Source of the DNA: Apricaphanius iberus
Lineage: Eukaryota; Chordata; Actinopteri; Cyprinodontiformes; Aphaniidae
Length of the DNA stretch: 64,000 nucleotides
Direction of reading: 5' to 3'
NCBI GenBank assembly: GCA_028564705.1
Contig: JAPXFQ010001710.1
Coordinates: 186,001-250,000 of the forward strand
Shown: positions 24,589-33,421 of the stretch, piece after piece
Position numbering within the stretch: the first letter of the stretch is position 1
Layout: each line of letters starts with the position of its first letter
Translations under genes and position numbers: made by a program
Notes under the pieces: generated by a model
Seen by the model: the letters and a program-made list of their open reading frames with translations, nothing else
What the model was told of the DNA's origin: nothing
Database searches by the model: none

Positions 24589-25367
24589 AGGAGACATGTG
24601 ACAATTTTGTACTATTTAAAATAGGTCTATGAGTTCAAGAAAACATGTTTCGGAAGTTGTTTGCTGCAATTTTTTACCAACCTCAATTTCCCTCTGTTTC
24701 AGCACCTTGCATATTGTGCTGTTTTCTGCTACTCATTACATATTACTGCTGTTACTTTGGCCATGCCCAACGCTTCTAGAATCTTTGTTCACGCCCCACT
24801 CATTTAACCATACAAAAAAATAGTTCAACCATACACAAAAAAAAAGGAATTAAACCATACATAAAAAATAAATAGTAGTTCAGCCGCACATGAACGAGAA
24901 TCTGCGGCCGTTACCGCCAGCATCTTATCATAAAAAAATAAAGTCAACACATGCTGGTCTTCTGTCCTCTTCGACTGGGACCTGATAAAGTGTTTTGAGC
25001 TCTTTTGACAAGCCTAAAACTGAGCATTTTGCATTCTGCTTCAAGATGGTCTTTCCTAATCTGAATGATTATTGTTGTTTACTGCTGTACCTGGTGGCTG
25101 GAGGCAGCACTCACCTGGTCGGTGGAGACAGTGCTCAGAGGAGGTGTGGATATTCCAATATTCTGGCTTGTGACGTAGAAAGCCGGACAGATTTTGAACA
25201 GCTCAATCAGAGACTGAATGCAGGATCAATTAAGAAACCCCGATCTCAATACAAACAGCAGGGATAGTTGTTTTTTTTCCAAATTTGTATGCATGTATAT
25301 GCAGAAGAGACACACAATAACACCCCAAAATCCCAGAAAAAGTAATTTTTTTTTTCATATGTCTCCT
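24589..25367. mobile_element. MITE with 12-bp inverted ends and TTAA target duplication
   Basis: Left end AGGAGACATGTG (24589-24600); right end, read on the minus strand, AGGAGACATATG (25356-25367), 11 of 12 matching. Both are flanked by TTAA (24585-24588 and 25368-25371). Length is 779 bp. TTAA targets are used by piggyBac-type transposases, but piggyBac ends normally start with CCC, so the superfamily is left open. The inner 90-codon frame at 24995-25267 (MSSFDKPKTEHFAFCFKMVF at its start) has no recognised domain. Confidence 0.65.
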
Positions 25368-26580
25368 TTAAAATGCAGCTTTAAAGTCAGCCCTTAACAG
25401 GAGTGCTGAAAATTATTACATTCTATTGTAATTTTGTTTTTATTCCTTTCTCATGTTTTCTGCGATACGTAATCATACAACTCAAACTTCATAGTTATTC
25501 AATTCAATTTAGTTTATTTATATAGCGCCGTTTCACAACAGATGTCATCTCAAGGCACTTTACAAGAAGAGTTATTACAATACAATGTTTAATTTAGAAA
25601 TTAGAGAACCACAGAAGATTGCGTTGTGTAATTCTCAGCAATCCGTCACACTGAGCAAGCATGAAGCGACAGTGGAAAGGAAAAACTCCCTTTTAACAGG
25701 AAGAAACCTCCGGCAGAACCAGGCTCATCACAAGCGGTCATCTGCCGAGACCGTCTGTGGTTTGGAGAATACAGAACAGAGACACAGAACAGAGACACAG
25801 AAAGAACAACACAACTGATCTGAAGTTTGTTGCAGGACGTGGAGAACTTCCGTCACTGCAATGCCACTAAGCCAGTTCGCAAGCAGGCGGGTCAGGACAC
25901 TCTGACTGTTAAAGACTAAGATGAAAACAATTATACGCTATGAATTGACAGCTACATCATGCAGTTGGGGAGAAGTAGAGAGAAATGTAACAACAGACCC
26001 ATAATTAGTCCTCCAACCGTCCTACCTAAAGCCTCCCCCCAGCAGGATAGCTACTAACATTAACCTTGTCTCCTAGCTACTAGGAGACCTACTACAACAC
26101 TTTCTACTGGCTTACATTAACCTAACTCCTACCTAGCTACACCTAACCTCTTCTATCGCTTCCTAGCTTTTTGATGACTCTACCAAGCTACTATAAATAA
26201 ACCAGATGAAGCAGCTCCACCTTCTAACCTGTCTCTAACTACCTATTAACATATCTCTAACTGTAAGCTTTGTCAAAGAGGAAAGTTTTAAGCCTAGTTT
26301 TAAAGATATACAAATTGTCTGCTTCACAAACCAACCCTGGGAGCCGGTTCCATAGGAGGGGAGCCTGATAGCTGAAAGATCTGCCACCTCTTCCTAGCTT
26401 TTAGAAATCCTAGAACTACCATATACTGCAGTTCTAGAGAGGCAAAGGGCCGTGTTAGGAACATATGAACAATCAGGTCTCTTATTATGATGAGCTAATT
26501 TAGATTAAACCTTTATAGTTTCAGAAACAGATCAGTGTAAATCCATTCTAGATTTCCTGGTGAGCCAGTGGGGAAGAAAG

Positions 26581-29078
26581 CTAAAACCGGTCCGCGGGAA
26601 ATGTGATCTCATTCTTTTTAATATGCATCAGAATCCTAGCACAAGCATTTTGGACTAACTGAAGACTTTTAATTGTTTTCTGTGGACTAACTGATAATAA
26701 AGAGTTACAGTAATCCAGTCTTGAAGTAATAAAGGCATGGACTAGTTTTTCAGCATCATTCCTGGACAGGATGGTTCTAATTTTTGCAATATTCCTAAGG
26801 TGAAAAAAGGAAATCCTAGAGACTTCTTTAATGTGAGATCTAAATAACATATCTTGGTCAAAAATAACACCGAGGTTCTTTGCTTTATTACTGGAGGCTA
26901 ATTTAATGCCGTCTAGGTGAAGGGGTTGACTAAGTAGTTTATTTTTCACAGCTTCTGGTCCAAAGATGACAACTTCTGTTTTATCACAATTCAGAAGCAA
27001 GAAGTTTAGAGTCATCCAAGTTTTTATGTCTTCCAGACATGCCTGTAGTCTACCTAACTGATTGGATTCATCAGGATTTATGGATAGATATAGCTGTGTA
27101 TCATCAGCATAACTATGGAATTTTATCCAATGCTGCCTAATTATTTTACCAATAGGAAGCATATATATAGTAAAAAGAATCGTCCCAAGCACTGAACCCT
27201 GTGGTACTCCGCAAGTAACTATTGAGGTTGAGGAAGATTTATCATTTATCTGAACAAACTGAAATCTGTTAGACAAATAAGATTTAAACCAACCTAGTGC
27301 TGTTTCCGCATTATACCGACACATTAAGCCTTCTATGAGAATATTGTGTCAACAGTGTCAAAAGGCAGCACTGAGATCTAACAGAACCAGATGTCCACCA
27401 TTCGCATTTGTCTGAGGCTAAGAAATATCATTAGTAACCTTCACCAGAGCTGATTCCTGGTCAGTGCATAGTGATGAGCTCTAAAAGCTCTGACTAAAAC
27501 GGTCCTCAAACAGCTCATTATTGTTTAGATGCTCACATATCTGGTGTGCAACTATTTTCTCAAGAATTTTAGATAAGAAGGGAAGATTAGATATCGGTCT
27601 ATAGTTAATTAAGTCGTTTTGATCAAGAGATGGTTTCTTAAGTAGAGGTTTAATTACAGCTATCTTAAACTCCTGTGGTACATATCCATTGACTAAGGAT
27701 AGATTCATTATATTTAAAATTGGAGCAGCGATCAGAGGGAAAACTTCTTTTAAGAGTTTAGTTGGGATTGGGTCTAAAACGCAAGTTGAAGGTTTAGATG
27801 AAGCTAATAATTTTAGTACATCAGAAGGTTCGGCTGCATTAAAGCAGTTTAAGCATATATTAGGTTCAACCATTTTTGATGCTGCCTCACTAACTAAGGA
27901 AGAATCAAGCATATTGGGAAGGTTCCCAATTATTTTATTTTTTATAGAGTCTATTTTATTTATAAAGAATTGCATGAAGTCATCACTACTAAGAGCTTGG
28001 GGAATGGTTGGCTCGATAGAGCTATGATCCTGTGTGAGTTTGGCAACTTTATTAAAAAGAAACCTAGGATTATTTTTATTCTCCTTTATTAAAGATGAAT
28101 AATATGCTGTTCTAGCTGTTCGAAGGCTCTTTTTATATAGCAATAGACTATTTTTCCACACTAAATAGGAATCCTGTAAATGCGTGGAGCGCCATTTTCT
28201 CTCTAGTTTTCTAACGTTCTTCTTCAGGGTACGTAGCTCTGAATTAAACCAGGGAGCTAATCTTCTAAGACTGGCCACCTTCTTTTTCAGTGGGCAACTT
28301 TGTCAATTGCCAGACGCAGGGAGGAATTAACGTTAAGAACTAGAACGTCAAATTGTGAGGGGTTACGAGTTAAATCACTGTTTTCTATTGTACTTTTATG
28401 TACTGAGGAAATTAAAGTAGGAAGAGCTTCTTTAAAACTTGCTACAGCGTTGTCTGATAATGTTCTGGTATAATGAAGTTTTCTTTCAGGTTTGATATGA
28501 TCTGTTAGAGTAAGTTTAAAAGTGATGAGGAAATGATCAGACAGGATAGGGTTATGTGGAAAGACTGTTATTTCTTCACAGTCAATGCCATAAGTCAGCA
28601 CAAGATCTAAGGTGTGGTGACCGCGATGGGTTGGTCCCTGCACATTTTGAGTAAAGCCTATTGAGTCTAAGATAATGTTAAAAGCTGTATTTAGACTATC
28701 ACTTTCACTATGAACATGAATATTGAAGTCTCCGACTATAATGACTTTATCAGTGTTTAAAACTAAGTCAGATAGAAAATCTGCTATCTGATCTAAAAAT
28801 TGAGAATAAGGGCCTGGTGGACGATATAAGACCACAAATAAAAGTGGCTTTACTGCTTTGTTATGTGTATGAGGAAGGCTAAAGATTAAATGCTCAAAGG
28901 AACTGTAATTAGTATTTTTTTGGAGATTAATTAGTAAATCTGAATGAAAGATGGTGGCTACACCACCTCCTCGACCAGTACTTCGAGGGACACTAAAGTT
29001 TAAGTAGCTAGAGGGAGTTGACTCATTTATTGTGACATGGTCCTCTTCCTGCAACCATGTCTCTGCAAGACAAAACAA
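26581..29078 (-). pseudogene. L2 ORF2: endonuclease-reverse transcriptase, three frame blocks
   Basis: Order on the minus strand: endonuclease 29078-28287 with 'FCLAETWLQ', 'GGGVATIFHSD', 'VLYRPPGPYSQFLDQI', 'IIVGDFNIHV' and 'LSDHFLITF' (ET, GDFN and SDH catalytic motifs all kept). RT part 1 is at 28278-27481 ('RRLAPWFNSELRTLKKN', 'SSKPSTCVLDPIPTKL', 'NYRPISNLPFLSKILEKIV'). A degraded stretch at 27325-27480 still shows 'DTVDT'. RT part 2 is at 27324-26581 ('GVPQGSVLGTILFTIYM', the catalytic 'FHSYADDTQLYL', 'SRLDYCNSLL'). A one-base shift separates the first two blocks at about 28280. The motifs are near intact, so decay is recent or moderate. Confidence 0.85.
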
Positions 29079-29512
29079 ATCAATATTATTTCAGCTCTGG
29101 CCCCTCGAAGGCATTTGACTGTGGTCTTTCGTGTCTCTGGATCCACGTTCCTAACTATGGAGCTGCCAATTACAAGAATCGGCCTCTCCTGCTCGTTTGG
29201 TGCGTCGCTGAGCAGGGCGAACCTATTGTTCAGAGAAAGGGGCTGGAGGTTGGCCGCAGGCTGGGGTCTGGCGCTAGGCTTCTTACGAACCGTCACCCAG
29301 CTCGCCTCAGATCCCGGCTGCACGGGAGCAGTTGGAGGACGGTTTAGGGGTCCTGTCCTAATTGACTCCACGCTAGCTAGTGCTGCGCCTGGCTGTTCTA
29401 CAGCGCGGAGCCGGGCCTCTAGCTCAGAAACCCTCGCCTCCAAGGCTACAAAAATGCTGCACTTAATACACCTACCAACTTCACTAAATGAGGCGGAGGA
29501 GTAACTAAACAA
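29079..29512 (-). pseudogene. L2 ORF1 remnant with coiled coil and truncated esterase-like start
   Basis: Minus-strand frame beginning 'MFSYSSASFSEVGRCIKCSI', with a short heptad stretch 'LEARVSELEARLRAVEQ' and a Pro-rich linker. Next comes 'PILVIGSSIVRNV', resembling block I of the SGNH/GDSL esterase-like domain found in ORF1 of L2/CR1 LINEs (GDS is GSS here). Immediately after 'CLRGARAEII' the sequence runs into the endonuclease ('DLFCLAETWLQ') in another frame. Most of the esterase domain, any intergenic part and the ORF2 start are therefore deleted. Confidence 0.65.
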
Positions 29513-29850
29513 CTGACAGAGAGAGCAGGAGAGAGTAAGATTCAGAGAGAGACGGAGGAACAGGTGACTAAGCTAACCTAGCGGTACCTTACCGAGCCCA
29601 GAAAACCAGTGTAACGCTTAAGAGTCCCAGAACGCAAAGAACACCAACAGAAAATAAATGTTTTAATGTGTTTGTGTGTTAAAGCAACTCAGAAAAACTT
29701 CTGGACAGAGAAAATTAGATTAATTCAAGAGAGAGAGAGAGAGACACCGACTTGCTACAACCGAGTGAGTCAACAAACAGGAAATGACGCGATACGTCTT
29801 ACCAACGCAGTCTCCACCTCCACGTAGCAAACGTCTAGATCAAAATTATT

Positions 29851-30224
29851 CTTGTTTTTTGTATAATTTGTGGTGCTGCTTCTGTTTCTGATTTTAATCT
29901 CTTAACTCTTGTTACACATTTTCCTTTGACCAGATGTTTAGGTGGGCCTAAACAAGGGCCTAAAAAAGGGGTGGGTGATACGAATACTACTGAAGTTAAG
30001 TTTATTTATAAGTTGCACTGTTGCTTCAACATATATTTGTCTGCATCCACCAAAAACTGACAGAATCAGTTGAGAAAGTGTGGGATCCTGTCACTATGCC
30101 TCTAATTAATCATGCACCCTATCTACAGATCGATTCTCGCCTGTTAAGTACCTGCCACATTTGGCATTGCTGGCAGGAGCCATAAGGTACTAATAATAGT
30201 CAATGGGTTTGTAATTCAATTTAA
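29851..30224. other. No gene recognised
   Basis: AT-rich spacer between the long L2 copy and another antisense L2 tail. Confidence 0.4.
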
Positions 30225-30400
30225 TTCAATTTACTTTCATTTAAATCGCGCCAATTCACAACAAATGTAATCTCAAGGCACTTTACAACAAATGTAATTT
30301 CAATACAATTATACAAACATTCCAATCAGTTAAAAGTTTTCTATGTAAGGAACCCCAGCAGATTGCCATGAGTCATCAACGTGAAGTTGGCATGTAGCCC
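30225..30400 (-). mobile_element. L2 LINE 3' tail fragment
   Basis: The plus strand reads AATTCAATTTAATTCAATTT, then GCGCCAATTCACAACAAATG and AAGGCACTTTACAAC, the complement of the L2 family end; about 175 bp only. One 'ACAACAAATGTAAT' unit is duplicated (30258-30300). Confidence 0.8.
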
Positions 30401-30539
30401 TACACAGGTTGCTGATCTGTCTTTCTGACATAAACAATAGCAATTTTTATGAGGTAGTTAAGTTATTGGGCTTCACTCACCATTGAAACAACATGCCAGT
30501 CTCCCTTATTCCATTAGATTAGCAAAATATAGCTACTTC

Positions 30540-31849
30540 TACATGTGTACAGGTGCTCCCTCCACATCTGTGGGTACATCTGCGGCTACTTCCTCCCCCT
30601 CTGCGACTGTTTCATCCACCTCCATTTGTGCGGCTGCTTCCTCCATCTCCCCGTCTGCGGCTGCCTCCTCCACCTCCATGTCTATGGCTGCGTCCTCCAC
30701 CTCCACATCTGCCTCCACCACCTCCACATCTACCTCCTGTACCTCCACGTCTGTGGCTGCTTCCGCTACATCCACCTCTGTGGCTGCTTTCTCCAACTCC
30801 ATGGATACTCACTCTACCTTCAACACCTGTGCTTTTCCCCCTCCTGCATCCTGAGCTACTCCGACTGTTGATAACAATAGAAGAGGTGGTAGTTGAGCTC
30901 AGGAAACTTCGACCAGACAAGGCTGTTGGTCCGGGTGGATTTTGTCCAAGGCTTCTGAAGGAGTGTGCAGGACAACTGGCAGTTCCTCTCCAGATGCTCT
31001 TTAAACTGAGTCTTAAGATAGAACGAGTCCCAGTGCTGTGGAAGACTTGATTTCTCATACCGGTGCCCAAAATAGGGCGACGGGTAGAGCTGAATGATTG
31101 ATGGCTTTTATTTCTCACATCATGAAGACCTTGAAGCGTATCCTTGTCCGTAGAATGAAACTGCAGGTTGCTGAGGAACTAGACCCTCTCCAGTTTGCCT
31201 ATCAGTAACACTTAGGAGTTGAAGATGCAGTCATTTACTTGCTGCATCGAGCATACTCCTACCTGGATGTGCCTGGTTCTTATGTCAGGATAATGTTCTT
31301 TGACTTCTCCAGCGCTTTTAACACCATAAAGCCCTCCATACTGAGCAACAAACTTCTGGGTATGGATGTAGCTCCCTCCCTGACATCCTGGATTATGGAC
31401 TACTTAAAATTCAGACCTCAATACATCAGGGTGGGGAGATGTGTTTCTGGCACACTGGAATGCAGCACTGGGGTACTGTTTTTGCTCCCTTTCTGTTCAC
31501 ACTCTACAGATCAGACTGCAGATACAACTCAGAGTCCTGGCACATCCAGAAGTATTCAGGTGATACAGCTGTTGTGGCTTGTGTGAGCGGTGGACAGGAG
31601 GAGGAGTACAGAGACCTTTACTGACTGGAGAAAAAAACCTGTCTTCTTCTGAACACCACCAAAGCTAAGGAGCTGGGGGTGGACGTCTGGAGATTTAATC
31701 CCCCAAGAAAGCCAGTCTACATAGATGGAGAGGAAATAGAGACTGTGGAGTCCTACAGATACCTGGGGGTGGTTCTGGATCAGAAACTGGAGTGGACAGC
31801 AGTCTTTTCTTCCTAAGGTCCTTTGATGTTTGCAGTGACATGCTCCAGA
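30540..31849 (+). pseudogene. Rex1/Babar-like (CR1-clade) LINE RT, first part
   Basis: The RT core is readable: 'VVVELRKLRPDKAVGPGGF' and 'PRLLKECAGQLAVPLQMLFK' (about 30885-31000), 'IMFFDFSSAFNTIKPSIL' (31290-31340), 'WIMDYLKFRPQYIRVG' (31390-31437), 'GTVFAPFLFTLY' (about 31470-31505) and 'YRYLGVVLDQKLEW' (about 31756-31795). The YADD-type box near 31552-31566 is degraded (KYSGDTA). Frame breaks at about 31050, 31200, 31460 and 31620. Upstream, 30540-30840 is a run of imperfect ~27-bp units (TCCACCTCCACGTCTGTGG) coding Ser/Thr/Ala repeats. The frame stops at 31849 at the insertion of the antisense short element and resumes at 33119. Confidence 0.75.
31840..31849 (+). repeat. Target-site duplication, left copy
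   Basis: ATGCTCCAGA; identical copy at 33109-33118. The bases around one copy continue the LINE frame (S-D-M-L-Q-M-F-Y), which shows the insertion point precisely. Confidence 0.85.
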
Positions 31850-33108
31850 ATCAGAATCAACTTTAATGGCCAAGTATGACACATACAAGTATGACGCATA
31901 CAAGGAATTTACAGATACAGTACAACCTGTCCAAGATCATTACAAACAACAACAACAAACAGATCCAGGTCACTGTTGGGCATGCAGCCACCGAGCGGCG
32001 CTCCCGTTTATGAAACATAGAGAAATACACATCTGGGTAGGGGAGGGTTCCACGGTGAAGGGAAAAAACGCTCAACTGTGTTGTGGGTCCGTACAGCACT
32101 CACAACTTAGGTAATAGAAAAAAACACACCAACAAACATTTAAGCACATATTCAGACAATAACAATGACACATCAGGAAGGATGGGTAGGTATGAGCTCC
32201 AGTCCACAGGTTAACGCGCTGCCATCGAGGCGCGCTGTTATCCAGCTTCCTGTAGCAGGAGAGAGAATTGAGGATACAGCGAGACGGTGTGTGTGAATGT
32301 GAGTCTGTGTAACCATGTCAGTGTGTGCGTCAGTAGATGCAGGTGTACGGGGGAGAGGAGACTCTGTTGACATTCTTCTCAGGGACATTTGATTAGGACC
32401 ATGTTGAAGGTCTACATGGGAGCCAAAATATAAATTATTTGGATTGCAGGGAGAGATCAAATATTCTTTTCTGTCCCTTCAGTCTGTCAGTGGTTTCTTT
32501 TGTAGTCTAATTCAGCCAAATTGTAGTTCAAATTAAAGTTCCAAATCCAAATTAATTCCCAGATTAATAGTTCCAAATCCAATTAATTTCCAGTTGCCCC
32601 AATTCGCACCGACAGTTTCTCCAAGTCCGATGACAAGTTGCGGATGAGTCCCAGAGCGCCGGCCAGATTGCCTCTTACAGCGTCTATTCTGCATCCCAGC
32701 TCCCCCAGCATTTGGTTCTGAGTCCCATCAGTATGAATCAACGCATCCAGCTGTTCCTTCAGCCGTCCAATCGCTTCCAGAACAGTGACCAATCTCGACC
32801 GTGTTTCAGATCTTTGTTGCTCCATTTTTCGGTAGTTCCAGTAACTGCCCATTCCAATCAGCAGAAACCCGATCACCATGATTGACACCCCGGTTGACCC
32901 TTACCGGTGCTTCGTAGAGTTGAGTAGATTTTATCAATAGCATTCAGAGACCAGCTGACCATTTCCATCTTCGCTTATTCAGTTTGGTTTCGGAGAAAAT
33001 TGCCAAAAGATACTCCAGATAGAGGCACAGGAGACAGAGAGCTGTGGGATAAGACACAGGAGGAGGAGGGAGGGAAAAAAGCGGCCGTCCTCGCTGAGAG
33101 CTGAGCAG
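31850..33108 (-). mobile_element. Short LINE-tailed element with a single small ORF
   Basis: A 1259-bp insertion, antisense to its host LINE, bounded by the 10-bp ATGCTCCAGA duplication. Read on the minus strand: about 140 bp of 5' leader, a small reading frame (32968-32583), about 730 bp without a frame, then a 3' end '...TACTTGGCCATTAAAGTTGATTCTGAT'. I associate that end with teleost CR1/Rex1-type LINEs (from memory, not checked). No RT or endonuclease is present. The structure resembles a non-autonomous partner mobilised by a LINE through a shared 3' end, comparable in principle to the ORF1-only half-LINEs of mammals. Confidence 0.7.
32583..32968 (-). pseudogene. Small membrane/coiled-coil protein of the short element (one frameshift)
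   Basis: I do not recognise a named family. The ATG at 32968 opens 'MEMVSWSLNAIDKIYSTLRS'. A one-base shift near 32890-32905 leads to the main frame ending at 32583. The main frame starts with a hydrophobic stretch 'IMVIGFLLIGMGSYW' (one likely membrane helix), then a basic region (RKMEQQRSETRSR). Two heptad-rich segments follow, 'LVTVLEAIGRLKEQLDALI' and 'LGALGLIRNLSSDLEKLSV'-like repeats ('AGALGLIRNLSSDLEKLSVR'), suggesting a coiled coil or oligomeriser. Total is about 127 codons. A membrane helix is not typical for LINE ORF1 proteins. Alternatives are a captured host transcript or a chance frame; the single break and the coherent heptads argue that it was once coding. Confidence 0.5.
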
Positions 33109-33118
33109 ATGCTCCAGA
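33109..33118 (+). repeat. Target-site duplication, right copy
   Basis: ATGCTCCAGA, matching 31840-31849. Confidence 0.85.
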
Positions 33119-33352
33119 TGTTTTACCACACAGTCATCTGAAGTATGCTTCTGTATTCTGTTGTCTGCTAGGCAAGTAGCACTACGGACAAAGACTGTAG
33201 ACATCTGGAGAAACTCGCCAAAAAGGCCACTTCTGTACTGGGTCAGGAGCTGGACTCTAAGAAGTGTGGTGGAGAGGCAGATGAGAAGAAAGGTGCACTG
33301 CATTCTGGGTAATACTAAACACCCCCTCCATGATGTTCTCACCAGCCAGATA
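33119..33352 (+). pseudogene. Rex1/Babar-like LINE, C-terminal part after the insertion
   Basis: Continues 30540-31849: the frame resumes 'MFYHTVI', and in other frames 'LEKLAKKATSVLGQELDSK' and 'NTKHPLHDVLTSQ' (33205-33345) match the C-terminal end of Rex1-type proteins. A (CTAT)n microsatellite follows immediately, so the 3' UTR is missing or was replaced. Confidence 0.7.

Positions 33353-33421
<69 letters not shown>
33353..33421 (+). repeat. (CTAT)n microsatellite
   Basis: Seventeen perfect ATCT/CTAT units, directly at the truncated end of the Rex1-like LINE. Confidence 0.97.

Larger units (their letters stand above)
25498..29850 (-). mobile_element. L2-clade (Maui-like) LINE, long copy D
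   Basis: Antisense copy of the same family as 3087-6577. Its 3' end is at 25498 (ATTCAATTCAATTT units, then GCGCCGTTTCACAACAGATG and AAGGCACTTTACAAG on the plus strand). The 3' UTR extends to about 26580, ORF2 pieces lie at 26581-29078, an ORF1 piece at 29079-29512, and a probable 5' UTR runs to about 29850 with a GA-rich run at 29730-29745. This is the best-preserved L2 in the window and close to full length except for an internal deletion between ORF1 and the endonuclease. No target duplication could be recognised. The right boundary is approximate. Confidence 0.85.

Noticed and set aside
29037..29504. 155-codon plus-strand frame opposite the L2 ORF1
   Set aside because: Antisense shadow of the ORF1 remnant, which has the recognisable motifs.
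33342..33421. Regular repeats that could suggest a CRISPR-like array
   Set aside because: Four-base microsatellite without spacers, in a eukaryotic genome.
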